NCBI GenBank assembly: GCA_022925895.1
Contig: JAKSYS010000012.1
Location: forward strand, 124,001 to 188,000
DNA: 64,000 nt
DNA from: Fragilaria crotonensis
Lineage: Eukaryota > Bacillariophyta > Fragilariophyceae > Fragilariales > Fragilariaceae
Direction of reading: 5' to 3'
Part shown: positions 34,885 through 44,988 of the stretch, piece by piece
Position numbering within the stretch: the stretch's first letter is position 1
Layout: each line of letters opens with the position of its first letter
Notes under the pieces: model-generated
Seen by the model: only the letters and a program-made list of their open reading frames with translations
The model's database searches: none
What the model was told of the DNA's origin: nothing
Position numbers and translations under genes: made by a program

Positions 34885-35712
34885 ACGAGTCGATGCGTCT
34901 GACTTCTGACCGATTCTCGTGCCGGCTGCCGTCGGACGCCGTACAACGTAAGACGACCGACTGCTCGTGATAAGCGAGCTTGACAGTGTCTACCGGTAGA
35001 CCTACTACTACTAGATGTCTAGATTACGAGTTCTGACGTTCGCCTGACATTATGACATTATGACTGTATGCAAGTAGTATACTTGTACCAGGTATGACAT
35101 ACTACATTCTACGTATATACGATGACATACTGTACAAGTAGACCCCGCCTCCCGCCTCCGGTGGATCTCGTACAACTACCGTAGAAAATACCAGTACATG
35201 TATCTACGGTATGTATGAAGAATACTGTAACCTGTCAAGCAAAGTCTACAAGTACTTGTACCGGTACAGACTGCATGACAGTACAAGAACCAACACTGTG
35301 AGAGACAGTGCGTCTGTGAGAAGGTACGTGTACAGTAATAGAGCGAAAGAAAACACACAGGTACTGTAGTACCGTAAAAAACGACGTCGCTATCGTACAA
35401 TACTTCGTACAAGTACTTGTATGCTTGTATTCCCAATGCAAACTGCAAACACCTGGAGGTTCCGGAATTTCGGCTCTTTTACCTATAACTGTTCAGTAGG
35501 TACGTATACTGATTATACAACTTCGTTCGTCACGCCGGACAAATATTCCACGTTCCATCACCCCTTCAAATGTCTGGATCATTAGGTACATTAATCACAT
35601 GACGTGACAAATTTTGAGCTTTAACTAAAGAACTTGAGATTAGACTATGCGACAACGGAATCGACGTTTTATGAAAATCCTACTTAAGGATATAAGACAT
35701 TTGAAGTGTCGG
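34885..35712. other. GTAC-word-rich spacer
   Basis: No gene. Dense in short palindromic words such as AGTACTTGTAC, ACAAGTACTTGTA, TACCGGTA and TACCAGGTA (see findings). Confidence 0.5.
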
Positions 35713-35785
35713 CAGCCGTTGTCTCAAGAGCCACTGGCTCAAGAGCCATTGGCTCAAGAGCCGCTGGCTCAAGAGCCAACGGCTG
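35713..35785. repeat. GGCTCAAGAGCC 15-bp repeat array inside a 9-bp inverted pair
   Basis: Four direct 15-bp units (CTCAAGAGCCACTGG type) at 35,722-35,781 are bracketed by CAGCCGTTG (35,713-35,721) and its inverse CAACGGCTG (35,777-35,785). Each GGCTC-AA-GAGCC unit can itself pair. An accidental 64-codon frame crosses it as LAQEP repeats. Confidence 0.8.
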
Positions 35786-36821
35786 AACAACAGCCCCCGG
35801 CGAAGTCAAACTCAAGAACAGACGTTTTTTGTGTGTCATAGAGCTTGTCCTCAAAAGTGCTCGCACTTTATGTCATACCCGCCACTCCTTGTCATTCGCT
35901 GAATGTATTCTCTTCATACCTGTATATTGTTTCGCCAATGCTTACAGAAAATGTTCTACAGCAACCTTAGATGACCTGTCATTTTTTCCCGTGCGGCGAG
36001 TTCTCATTTAAAGAAAACACGTTCCTCGACTAGTTCGACGGAGTTAATTGGCTCTTGAGCCAGTGGCTCTTGAGCCAATGGCTCAAGAGCCAACGTCTTT
36101 TCTAAATACCCCTACATAGTACTAGTTCATCCAAGACATGGAATCGATGTCGTACTTGTCATAACAAACAATGATAACAAAAGTTCCGAAAGAAAGCACG
36201 GTTTTTATTATTGTGAGTCAACAGAAGACATACTATCATTTTGGAAATGTGGAATTGTTTTGGTGTTCGTCGACCAAATTTCTGGTAGATAATCTGCGTG
36301 AAAGGTACGAGACACATAAAAGAGCCAAAATTCCGGAACCTCCTGCTAATTTGTTGTAAAACCTGTTTTCTACGTGGTAAACATAGAATGGCAATTTCCC
36401 TTGTTTTGAAGACGGGGCACTACTTCCAGTTCGGATACCTGATACATTACATGCCACTTGCCATACTCTCTTCTCTCGCAATAGAGTGCTACTTTGAGTA
36501 TTACAAATGTACATGAATGAGTAATTACGTTCTTGAATACAAATACGAGTCATGGCGATTAGAGGCAAGGCCATCAAAGCTCGACAGAGGACAGTGCGAC
36601 AATAAGATTGGATCCCGATGGCATACCTTCATTGACTTGCTTACCAAGTAATGAGCTCATCTGATTGAGATATTGCACGACACCACTACCCATAGTTTTG
36701 CATGCCAACGATCACGGTTGAGTAGGACCCAGTGACCACAAAAGGATTCACCTATCATTAGTGAGAGGCAAGTCCTGTCGGTTTCAGCTATTCTTTAAGA
36801 CGGATGCGTTGCATGGTTGGC
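35786..36821. other. spacer with a second GGCTC hairpin
   Basis: No gene recognised. Contains the inverted repeat at 36,048-36,093 listed separately. Confidence 0.35.
36048..36093. repeat. 15-bp perfect inverted repeat of the GGCTC family
   Basis: TTGGCTCTTGAGCCA at 36,048-36,062 is the exact reverse complement of TGGCTCAAGAGCCAA at 36,079-36,093. A further unit (GTGGCTCTTGAGCCA) lies between. The words are the same as in the array 300 bp upstream. Confidence 0.85.
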
Positions 36822-37391
36822 TCAAAGGCCAACTTCAACGAATCCCATGGCGTTCAATACCAAGCCGGCGCACAACTCCCTCGCGAGAGCAACATTGTTG
36901 GCTTCCAATTCTTGGGTGACAGTCTTCATCCTATCCGCATCATCTTGACTTGGTCGCAACGACTCGAATCGATCTATCATATCTTGCACTAAGAACTTGC
37001 TACATTCGAGTTCATCGCCCTCTTCGTATCGCCTGGCTTGCGCCATGTTTTCCAAGACGTCGCCGTAACGTCGTTGGCGTTGCCATGTCAAGGCCAAGAC
37101 TAGTTTGACTTCTTCAAAATCAAGTTGGCACGGCGATGCATCCACCAAGGATTGGACCAATTCCCTTCGCGCCTCTGCGGTGCTGTATTTCTGTCGGCAC
37201 AGTTTGGCACAGTCGTGGCCTGTCCCCTGAGCATAGCCCCAATTCCATTCCGATGATGTCCAACCGCTGTTGCGAATGCCGAAGATTTCTCTTGAAGATG
37301 ACGACGACGACATCGACAATGCAGCAACGCTGGTAAAAAACAGGCTGCAGAACAGGACCGCGAGGACAACGACTCTGCGTTTCGTAATCAT
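36822..37391 (-). CDS. small secreted or organelle-targeted protein, diatom-type unknown
   Basis: 189 residues from the ATG at 37,391, chosen because it places a basic start and hydrophobic core (MITKRRVVVLAVLFCSLFFT) at the N-terminus as a signal peptide; an in-frame ATG lies upstream at 37,445. After a Ser-rich stretch comes a notable block, SGWTSSEWNWGYAQGTGHDC, with several Trp residues followed by charged helices (EARRELVQSLVDA, FEEVKLVLALTWQRQRRYGDV). The block looks conserved in style, and I recall similar unnamed algal proteins, but I know no function. Two to three Cys could pair in an oxidising compartment. Entry into the secretory system is likely; plastid import is possible but lacks a clear Phe at the cleavage site. 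Confidence 0.65.
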   Translation of the reverse strand: MITKRRVVVLAVLFCSLFFTSVAALSMSSSSSSREIFGIRNSGWTSSEWNWGYAQGTGHDCAKLCRQKYSTAEARRELVQSLVDASPCQLDFEEVKLVLALTWQRQRRYGDVLENMAQARRYEEGDELECSKFLVQDMIDRFESLRPSQDDADRMKTVTQELEANNVALARELCAGLVLNAMGFVEVGL

Positions 37392-38218
37392 TTTGAAATG
37401 CCAATTTCTGCTTTTTATGTTCCCCATTCCCCTTGCATATTGCATATGTCATACACATGTATGATACTGTACGTGGTACTACCGCGACAAGTGGTATGTC
37501 ATACTAGTACCAGGTCCAAGTACTTGTACCTGGTACTACCGTACTCCAGTATGTCATAATCCGTTTGGTTCAGTACTCGCCTGTAGTAGTCTGTAGTACT
37601 GGTGTACAAGTACTGGACTACAGTGCAAAATAACGGATTTTTCCGTACCGAAAAATTGGTACTCCAGTGCGCAGTGTTTTCCAACCTACCGATACACATA
37701 CAGTATAGTGTATATAGTCTACACATCACGGTCCTCACGGAGAAATATGAGTCTGTCATACGTCGCATAGGTACGTCGAACATTTGAGCAAGGAACAAGG
37801 AACAACGAACACTCCAGAAAGAGACTTCAAGTGGGCCCGAAGATCGATATGCGAGACTAATCGGTTTGGATTTGTTCTTTGGCGGTCTGACGCCTTGTGG
37901 AATAATGACACGGCATTTTGGACTCGTCAAAATCTTGATGGATGTGAGAAGCGATCCAAAAGTGCCCCCTTCTGTGGTGTCAAGGTTGAAGCATCAAGAA
38001 CTGTCATCAGTTCGCTCAACTCTCTTAACAATTTCAACTCAATATTCCTGTAATTTGCCTCAAAGTTCGCATTTCGGTTTCCTTTATACTCACTGAGAGT
38101 GTACTGCATGCATACTCCCCCCGCAGGGAAGCGTCCATATTTTATCGAATTCGGATATTCCTATTATCGAATCGGTCACTGGAGTTATCCTTTGCTTGAC
38201 TGAGAAATCAAGACCGCC
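37392..38218. other. spacer between divergent genes
   Basis: No gene recognised. GTAC-rich between 37,460 and 37,620 (AGTACCAGGTCC, AAGTACTTGTACCTGG, TACCGTACTCC). Probably contains promoters for both flanking genes. Confidence 0.45.
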
Positions 38219-40570
38219 ATGAACATGGACAAATCCTTAGATGCACACGCTTCCGAATATACATCACTCCTAACTCCAACAAAGCCGATTTTCGGGAAAG
38301 AGAGCACCAGCTTGGGCTCACTCTCATTTGATGGCTCTACCGACCTGGAAGTGAGACTCATAATTTATTGCTTGTTCACAGTTTCTCATTATCATCATCA
38401 ACATCCCAAGACAATCCCAACCCTTTGTCCCGAACAGCGGGGCAAACGTCATCGTCATCCTGCTCTACGCAATGCAAATCACTTTCGTCACTGGTGGAAA
38501 ACATCAAGACTTCTTGTGAGACTAACAGGATCCTACGAGTTCTGTCATTCCGCCCTTAACTGGACGACCATGGCCAAATTAGACGTCACCATGCGCAAGC
38601 AAGGCAAAATGGCCCTGAGACAAGTCAAAGCGATTGGTCGCGGTGGGCCGAATCGAGACTTTCTACAGAACATGCATATCTTTACTAGGACCCTTCGTAT
38701 TGTCATCGCCACATTCCGTGCCTTGGAAGCTCGTGTGGACAATCGATTCCTCGAGGTCGGACTCGCCGAATTCATGGCATTCTTCGGCAATCAATGTTTT
38801 CGCTACTACGCCAGGAACGTGACGGATATCACCGCAAAATATGTCATGCTTCCTATTTCGGGCAAGTTTTTGGCTCCCATGTTAGATCAACAATCGAGGC
38901 CAGTCATTGTGTTCATGGGTCTGATGAGAGCCATCTTGCCCTTTGTTTCTTCGTTCTACGGTGCCTCCTTTGGACGAAGACTCACCTATAACACCGTTTC
39001 AGCATTTCATTACAGATGGAGACCCATTCAAAGTATCTTTCATTTTCATAGCAAGTGTGGCGTCTATCAAGATATTGATCCGGATCCTTTCCTTTTTCAG
39101 GTGGCACGCCAAGTTGCAGTAGCAATCGGAAATGGCAATGATCACGTTCATGTACGCACAAATCTCATGGCCATTGGCTTTAGTTCCATGTTCGCCGCCG
39201 GAAGCGGTGGCTACACCGTTTATCGCTATGCCTTCCATCGGATCATCCTCCATGTGACACCGTATGGACCGTCTGTGTTGGATCAAATGCCTCGTTACGT
39301 CATTCTCGAGCGACGGCCGTCAGTGCGCTCAGACTTGAATCCAATCATGAACGCAGCTCTCCCGTCTGATGCTATACTGTCAGGATTCACGTACAGTGGT
39401 GCCTTCTTTACCAGTCAGGAATGGGCAGCTTTGCAGCAACGATTCGAAGACGAAATGAACTCCTATCGCAATGCGTGCATGATTATGGGGACGAACCGAG
39501 CACACATCAGGTCAACGACAATTGAACACAATGAGTTGGCGTTTCCACCAACTGACTTGTTGTCACTCAAGGCCTTCATCCGAACGGGACAGTCATTTTG
39601 GAAGCAACGCCATGCCGATAAGAACTGGAACCAAGTCCTACGTGCAGTTCAGAAAATGACCGAGGTTGTAGAACAGCATCAAAGTAAGGGAACCGCTCCG
39701 AAGGGTGTCATTCTGTACATGGAAGGTTTGGACTGTTCTGGCAAGTCTAGCACTGGCGGGTTAATCCAAAACGCACTGGAAGGTAGCGGATATCGTGTTG
39801 AAATGAGACAATACAACCGACCACCGACCGCAGAACAGAAACGTATGCCATGGATGAGTCGCTTTGAACGACCAGTTGTTCAGGATCAAGATGAATACAG
39901 TGCTATGGTGTGGGACAGAGGCCCAGGTGGCGATTTTGTGTACGGAAATTTGGGCAAACTGCCGGTCGAGGAGAAGGTGCAACGGTTTGCAGAATTTCGT
40001 GCCTTTGACCGGGATTGCCAAAAGAACAATATCTTGTTCTTCAAGCTTTTATTTGTGACAGACAAGGACTCGATCGCAGCGACACTCGGTAAACGATTGG
40101 CGCACAAGAAGATTGCCCAAGACTTGCGCACGTGGTTAGACGGGACTTCGCATCAAGGTCACCCAATACACGAGGGCCTTGCTGCGATAGAAGCTCACGT
40201 TGATCCAACTGATTTTGTCGCCTTCAACGAATACAGCGAAAATCTTGAGAATTTCTGTGATGTCGCTCGCAATACTGATCAAAACGGATACGATAATCCT
40301 TGGTTCGTGGTATCCACATCCAACAGGCACGCTGCACGATTGTCCTTGATGAAGGCCTTCTCGAGTCAATTGCGTAAGCATTCGAAACATAACTTCAAAG
40401 CTGAAACAGGATTTGACGATATCGAAGTCACACCTGTCCCGAAAGATATTGTCGAAGCTCGCGAACATGGAATCAGCAAACGGGCAGTCCTCCAAACGTT
40501 TCTGTTGCTATGTTTGGTATTTGCGTACTCCTACCAAACTTGGCAGTTTGTGCGCATTGATTTTGATTGA
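38219..40570 (+). CDS. PPK2-type polyphosphate/nucleotide phosphotransferase with long N-terminal half and C-terminal membrane anchor
   Basis: 783 residues in one open frame from the ATG at 38,219. The C-terminal third carries a P-loop, EGLDCSGKSSTGG, near residue 501, then VEMRQYNRPPTAEQK, MPWMSRFERP and MVWDRGPGGDFVYG, matching the order of PPK2-family blocks (Walker A, lid region, Walker B). The Walker B version WDRGPGGD differs from the usual FDRSWYNR, so polyphosphate may not be the true substrate. The first 450 residues match nothing I know but contain hydrophobic helices (VIVFMGLMRAILPFVSSFYG). Residues 762-776 are hydrophobic (LQTFLLLCLVFAYSY), suggesting a tail anchor. Codons around 38,350-38,520 read oddly (His-rich) and start with GTGAGA, so a small unrecognised intron is possible there. 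Confidence 0.72.
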   Translation: MNMDKSLDAHASEYTSLLTPTKPIFGKESTSLGSLSFDGSTDLEVRLIIYCLFTVSHYHHQHPKTIPTLCPEQRGKRHRHPALRNANHFRHWWKTSRLLVRLTGSYEFCHSALNWTTMAKLDVTMRKQGKMALRQVKAIGRGGPNRDFLQNMHIFTRTLRIVIATFRALEARVDNRFLEVGLAEFMAFFGNQCFRYYARNVTDITAKYVMLPISGKFLAPMLDQQSRPVIVFMGLMRAILPFVSSFYGASFGRRLTYNTVSAFHYRWRPIQSIFHFHSKCGVYQDIDPDPFLFQVARQVAVAIGNGNDHVHVRTNLMAIGFSSMFAAGSGGYTVYRYAFHRIILHVTPYGPSVLDQMPRYVILERRPSVRSDLNPIMNAALPSDAILSGFTYSGAFFTSQEWAALQQRFEDEMNSYRNACMIMGTNRAHIRSTTIEHNELAFPPTDLLSLKAFIRTGQSFWKQRHADKNWNQVLRAVQKMTEVVEQHQSKGTAPKGVILYMEGLDCSGKSSTGGLIQNALEGSGYRVEMRQYNRPPTAEQKRMPWMSRFERPVVQDQDEYSAMVWDRGPGGDFVYGNLGKLPVEEKVQRFAEFRAFDRDCQKNNILFFKLLFVTDKDSIAATLGKRLAHKKIAQDLRTWLDGTSHQGHPIHEGLAAIEAHVDPTDFVAFNEYSENLENFCDVARNTDQNGYDNPWFVVSTSNRHAARLSLMKAFSSQLRKHSKHNFKAETGFDDIEVTPVPKDIVEAREHGISKRAVLQTFLLLCLVFAYSYQTWQFVRIDFD

Positions 40571-41142
40571 TAACCTGCCTTAAAATAACAGTATAAGCAC
40601 ACGGATTGCTTCTCTGGTTGTGAATACTGAATGACAATGATCAAACTATTATTCCAAAGGGCGAATGAAACGCTTCTCACCAATAGCAAAATTCATACAG
40701 TCCACTACGACTAATTAAGACTTGAATTCACTTATCATGGAATTAGTCAGCCGACAACGAGGTATGGTGTCAACTCCTCCCAGATGCAATTTAGCCCACG
40801 ACAGACGCGCTGGTGGAGAGTGCGCCAAAAAGGAGCATGCAACGCGTTTGTACAGTCTGCCCCTGCTTGAGCTTTTGGTGGATCATCCCAAATCTGAAAT
40901 CAACTATCTTATAGCCGCTAACCTAGGTATCTATTTCCAGGAATTTCCGCACTCTGGCACGACAATAGCAACACTAAGTCGTTGTCCGTCCCTTTCTTTG
41001 AATCGCGCCACATTGTAAAAATTGGGATGTATTGTAATGATTATGGGCTAATACAGTGAACATCCTCGACGCAAGCTGGCCAGGGTCGTAATCATTGTGC
41101 ATTCCCTATCCCCTACTTGCTTGGCCTCCCTACATGGTACCA
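40571..41142. other. spacer between convergent genes
   Basis: No gene recognised. It should hold the 3' ends of the PPK2-type and chitobiase genes. Confidence 0.4.
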
Positions 41143-42447
41143 TCATTTCAATTCGACTTCAATCGTCGTCGCTGTCGTCGAAGAAGAAGACAACGCATCT
41201 ACATCGAAAAAGACATCAAAGGTTCTCCACATGGCCAATGCGTCCTCAGGAGCGTCAATCGGGTCCAAATTTCGAAAAACAAACGGGCCCACGCCTCGTA
41301 GTTTGTGGTCTCGCGCCCACACGTATTTCTCCGCTAGTGAGATGGGATCATCAAACCAATACTGGTAGATAACATTTTCACCACCATTGTCGCCAATGGC
41401 ATTGAAGAACAAGGATCCCGTGTTCGAATCGCGTCGCATCCCTCCCGTGACGACACTGTCCGTTGACTTGAAAACCCGTTGAATGTCAGCATACGCGAAT
41501 TCTCGTCCCGCTGCATCACTGCAATTGACCCCTCGAAATGGTACTTCTGCAATGGGACAATACACTGCATTGGGTGCAGTCCCATTGAGACATGGATATC
41601 GATATCCGTACCACGGGACACCCAAGACCAACTTGGACGGATCTACACCCAAATCGAACCATCGTTGGAGTCCACGAATCATTCCTGGCAATGGTGCATT
41701 GGACCCCGCGATGCATTGATCAAAGATTTGACTCCGCGTATCGTAATCCATGACGTAAAGGAGATCCGACGCTGCGGCAATATCGAGATAGGGATACACT
41801 CGTCCATCGATACCATCCGGCGACCAAGGGACGCACGTGGAAATTTGGTAACTGGGATTGACAGCATGGAACGCGTCTCTCGTTTCAGCAATCAATGCTG
41901 CGTAGATTTGTCCAGGAAGGGAGTCTTTTGGTTGGGGATCTTCGTAGTCAAAGACGAGTCCATCACGATGTAAGGTTTGTACTAAGGCTAGGGCATTTTC
42001 AATCCACTTGCTCCGAGCTGATGGAGTGGTCAATTCATCGAGATGTATGGATGGTGCTCCCAATACAGCTCGTGCTCCGTGGGAATGGGCAAGGCACATG
42101 ATTTCGTCGCGATCCGCCCATGCGACTGTTGTGACGTGGGTCCAATTCATTTCGTCGCCGATTTGAGCAGTTTTGGATGGAGTAACGCCAGATGCAGATC
42201 CTTGCACTGTCACCCAGGAACCGTAGAATCCAAAGACTTCGGAGTCGCGAACCGGGGGACCCGAGATTGGATCACACCATTGAGGATTTTCACATGGACA
42301 CGCACTAGAACTAGTTTTGGAAGTGGAAGTTGAAAGACTTGACGCTGCTGCTGATGATGCTCCAATTGTCACGAGGAAAACCAACCCGAACAACCCTAGG
42401 CGAAAAAAGTCATTGCGTATTTGTGACGGACTGTAGACTCTAACCAT
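41143..42447 (-). CDS. CTBS: di-N-acetylchitobiase, glycoside hydrolase family 18
   Basis: 434 residues, one exon, ATG at 42,447. A hydrophobic segment at residues 16-36 acts as signal peptide or anchor, followed by a Ser/Thr-rich linker. The mature part starts like animal chitobiase (CPCENPQWCDPI, then EVFGFYGSW). The GH18 signature DGxxxDxE is present as DGLVFDYE at residues 162-169, with Glu169 as the acid/base. Later blocks YVMDYDTRSQ, LVLGVPWYGYRYPC and a YWFDDPISLAEKY block near the C-terminus are typical. The animal enzyme acts in lysosomes on the GlcNAc-GlcNAc core of freed N-glycans; here a vacuolar or secreted location is inferred. Divergent from eIF2B-alpha across 633 bases. Confidence 0.88.
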   Translation of the reverse strand: MVRVYSPSQIRNDFFRLGLFGLVFLVTIGASSAAASSLSTSTSKTSSSACPCENPQWCDPISGPPVRDSEVFGFYGSWVTVQGSASGVTPSKTAQIGDEMNWTHVTTVAWADRDEIMCLAHSHGARAVLGAPSIHLDELTTPSARSKWIENALALVQTLHRDGLVFDYEDPQPKDSLPGQIYAALIAETRDAFHAVNPSYQISTCVPWSPDGIDGRVYPYLDIAAASDLLYVMDYDTRSQIFDQCIAGSNAPLPGMIRGLQRWFDLGVDPSKLVLGVPWYGYRYPCLNGTAPNAVYCPIAEVPFRGVNCSDAAGREFAYADIQRVFKSTDSVVTGGMRRDSNTGSLFFNAIGDNGGENVIYQYWFDDPISLAEKYVWARDHKLRGVGPFVFRNLDPIDAPEDALAMWRTFDVFFDVDALSSSSTTATTIEVELK

Positions 42448-43080
42448 GATTGAGAAGCGATGCCTTGCCAGTACTCTAGTTATTGCACTCGAGACAAGAA
42501 AGATAAAGTCCTAATCCGTTGTGTTGTGATTTGTGAAAGATCATGGGATCATCGTAGATATGGTCCTCATGCAGATTGCTTGCATCAGTTCCAGCACTAA
42601 CTGCTAACTGGTACCTGGTACTCGTACCACTACTAAACCGCTATTCAATTCCGTACACAGCGTACACACGTTTATCCAACATCCAGCATCCAGCATCCAG
42701 CTTCCAGGATTCAGATTTCAGAGATTGCATGAAATCCCTACAGTAGACGTACTCTGTACTCTGTACTGTTCTTGGAGAACTGCATTACCAGGTACTACTA
42801 CCAGGTACTACTACCAGGTACTTGTACCAGGTACCGGTAGCCCCAGTACCGTAACCTGCTCAAGCGCAGTGGCAGACTTAGCAACCGGTACAAGAAATAT
42901 CATACACCTTTTGCGTAGCACTGTACTCGGACTCCGTGCATCCACAATCCACATCCTACGTTCTACCATTGCATAACAACCGATTACACAACAACCACAT
43001 TCGTGACAAGGATTGTCTGCTCTCATCACGTCAGCACAACTAAACAAACGATTGGCAACCGCAAGTTCTTGACTGTAACC
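42448..43080. promoter_or_regulatory. divergent intergenic region with GTAC repeats
   Basis: Separates two genes that point away from each other and so should contain both promoters. It holds a CATCCAGCATCCAGC run near 42,680 and, at 42,787-42,840, tandem ACTACCAGGT-type units leading into ACTTGTACCAGGTACCGGTA. No core-promoter element can be assigned. Confidence 0.45.
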
Positions 43081-44079
43081 ATGACAAACAAGATTGAACA
43101 AGAGCGAAAAAATGATGATGAACGACGCATACTTGCGGATCTATCCAATTACTTGACTCACGGGACAGCGTTGGAAGACAAGACGGCCGTTGCCATGCCA
43201 GTGGCGGCCATGAATGCGCTCCTGGGTGTTGTCGAACGGACGAACAGTCATACAATGATGGGACTCCAAGATGAACTCAAGGAAGCCGCACACATCATGT
43301 TGGAGTGGAATGCCAAGGAAGGGAATCGCAGCAACATTTCTCTCAAGAGCGGATGCGATTTGTTTTTGAAATACAGTACCAGAACATTCCTAGAACTTGA
43401 TGACTTTGATGCCTGTCGTGCGGCTATTCTAGAAAGAGGGCAGCGATTTGCGGGCATTTCCTTGGCGGCACGGGATCGGATTGCCAAGGTAGGACACGGA
43501 TTCGTTGGCCAAGGACAAGTCGTTCTCACACATGGTTGGTCTAGAGTGGTGGCGGCACTATTGTTAAAGGCAGCCGAGACTAAGCATTTCTCGATTTACA
43601 TTCTTGAGGGTAGGCCTGATGCTACAGGAGCCAAAGCGGCGCAGTTCTATTCAAAAGCAGGAATTCCCACTCGGATAATCCTCGATGCCGCAATGGGATA
43701 CATTATGGAGCAAGTTGACCTGGTGTTGGTTGGTGCCGAAGGTGTTGTGGAGAATGGGGGAGTTGTTAACAAAATCGGGACCAATGCCCTGGCGCTCTGT
43801 GCGCGTGCTCATGATAAGCCAGTCTACGTTGCCGCGGAGTCCTACAAGTTTGCGAGGCTATATCCGCTCAGCCAACAAGACTTGCCGTCCAACAAGAGTG
43901 TCCCTTTGACGTTCGTCGATACTGCAACGCATAAGCCGATTCAAGTGCCGTCGTCGGTGGAAGTGGATCATCCACTGTCAGATTATACACCAGCCAAGTA
44001 CATTACCCTCCTCTTCACTGATCTGGGAGTTTTAACTCCCAGCGCCGTCTCGGATGAGTTAATCCGACTTTATCAGTAA
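43081..44079 (+). CDS. EIF2B1: translation initiation factor eIF2B subunit alpha
   Basis: 332 residues from the first in-frame ATG at 43,081 (context AACCATGA). The helical N-terminal part contains a STRTFLELDDFDACRAAILERG block. The Rossmann-like C-terminal part has VVLTHGWSRVV, YILEGRPDATGAKAA, VDLVLVGAEGVVENGGVVN, KIGTNALALCARAHDKPVYV and AAESYKFARLYP, all characteristic of eIF2B-alpha within the eIF2B/MtnA superfamily. eIF2B is the nucleotide-exchange factor for eIF2, and the alpha subunit senses eIF2 phosphorylation. The length agrees with the family (about 305 residues in animals). No intron is needed. Cytosolic. Confidence 0.92.
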   Translation: MTNKIEQERKNDDERRILADLSNYLTHGTALEDKTAVAMPVAAMNALLGVVERTNSHTMMGLQDELKEAAHIMLEWNAKEGNRSNISLKSGCDLFLKYSTRTFLELDDFDACRAAILERGQRFAGISLAARDRIAKVGHGFVGQGQVVLTHGWSRVVAALLLKAAETKHFSIYILEGRPDATGAKAAQFYSKAGIPTRIILDAAMGYIMEQVDLVLVGAEGVVENGGVVNKIGTNALALCARAHDKPVYVAAESYKFARLYPLSQQDLPSNKSVPLTFVDTATHKPIQVPSSVEVDHPLSDYTPAKYITLLFTDLGVLTPSAVSDELIRLYQ

Positions 44080-44571
44080 CTATAGCAATGCGCTCCCGAC
44101 CTAATGTACTCTCATGCAGACCTGTGGACAACTTCGCGTGAAACTGGTTGCGAATGTTTCGGACAACGTTAGAGCCTCATCTACAGATTTACGTGTTCGT
44201 TGAATCGATTCTTCATAATGTAATGTTGCCGCGTGAGGCGAACGGCGTGCTTGTACCAGGTACTCTACCAGAGAGTACTCGCCTAATAGTCGCACAGTAA
44301 AGGCAGTATGATGCATGATCAGGAATTATGATGCGCGCAGCGCATTGTGCACGTCGAACTTCAATGCGATGAACGATACTCAAATAAGGCGAATGGACAA
44401 GTGTGCAATGTTATTTCTTGTTAGTGCATCTTAGCGTTGACGAAGGTCGTTTATACATGAACTCATGGACGGAGTTTTATTGACATCATGGCCTACACTA
44501 CCTGCCCTCGTAGGGTGTTTGTTGCCACTGTCCCGCTGTTCTTCGCTGTTGAGAGGACGGCCATAGTTACG
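44080..44571. other. spacer between convergent genes
   Basis: No gene recognised. A TTGTACCAGGTACTCTACC word lies near 44,251. Confidence 0.35.
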
Positions 44572-44988
44572 CTACTCCATAGAATCGGTCAACTCATCGA
44601 ATTTCAAAGCGCTGAACCAGCCTGTTTTTTCTGCGGAAGGTGCGAAACCGAGTGTGGTGAGATTGCGCCTGTGGATTAGACTGACCAGACTTTCACGCAT
44701 AGTTGGCTTACTTTCTTTCTCCTCCATCTTCTTCTTGTCTTCGACTTTCTTAACTTTCTTGGCAGAAACTTCCTTGGTCATTTCCTTGTCGGTTTCCTCC
44801 TTTGCCTTGCCACGACGGTTCCACTTCATCACTGGCCTGCCTGTACAGCTTCCCACCCCCACATAGTCGTCTTCTTCCAAGAACTCGGAGAAGAAGGGAC
44901 CACCAATCAGAAAGTGGGACTTTCGTTCGGCCGTGGCCTTCGTGGCCAGAACTGCGAGAAACAGGAACACAGAAAGTATCTTAAACAT
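44572..44988 (-). CDS. small secreted Lys/Glu-rich protein, unknown function
   Basis: 138 residues from ATG 44,988. Residues 1-20 (MFKILSVFLFLAVLATKATA) are a textbook signal peptide with an ATA-type cleavage site. The mature part has a GGPFFSEFLEEDDYVGVGSC stretch, an RPVMKWNRRGKAK basic patch, then a Lys/Glu-rich helix-forming region, and ends with ALKFDELTDSME. No family recognised. The signal peptide plus a full-length frame argue for a real gene; the short length and biased composition limit confidence. Confidence 0.55.
   Translation of the reverse strand: MFKILSVFLFLAVLATKATAERKSHFLIGGPFFSEFLEEDDYVGVGSCTGRPVMKWNRRGKAKEETDKEMTKEVSAKKVKKVEDKKKMEEKESKPTMRESLVSLIHRRNLTTLGFAPSAEKTGWFSALKFDELTDSME

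Noticed and set aside
35722-35781. CRISPR-like array
   Set aside because: Units are directly adjacent with no spacers, and the genome is eukaryotic.
39034-39101. 68-base intron in the PPK2-type gene (GTATCT...TTTCAG)
   Set aside because: Removing it would break the frame, which is open without it; not accepted as an intron without RNA evidence.
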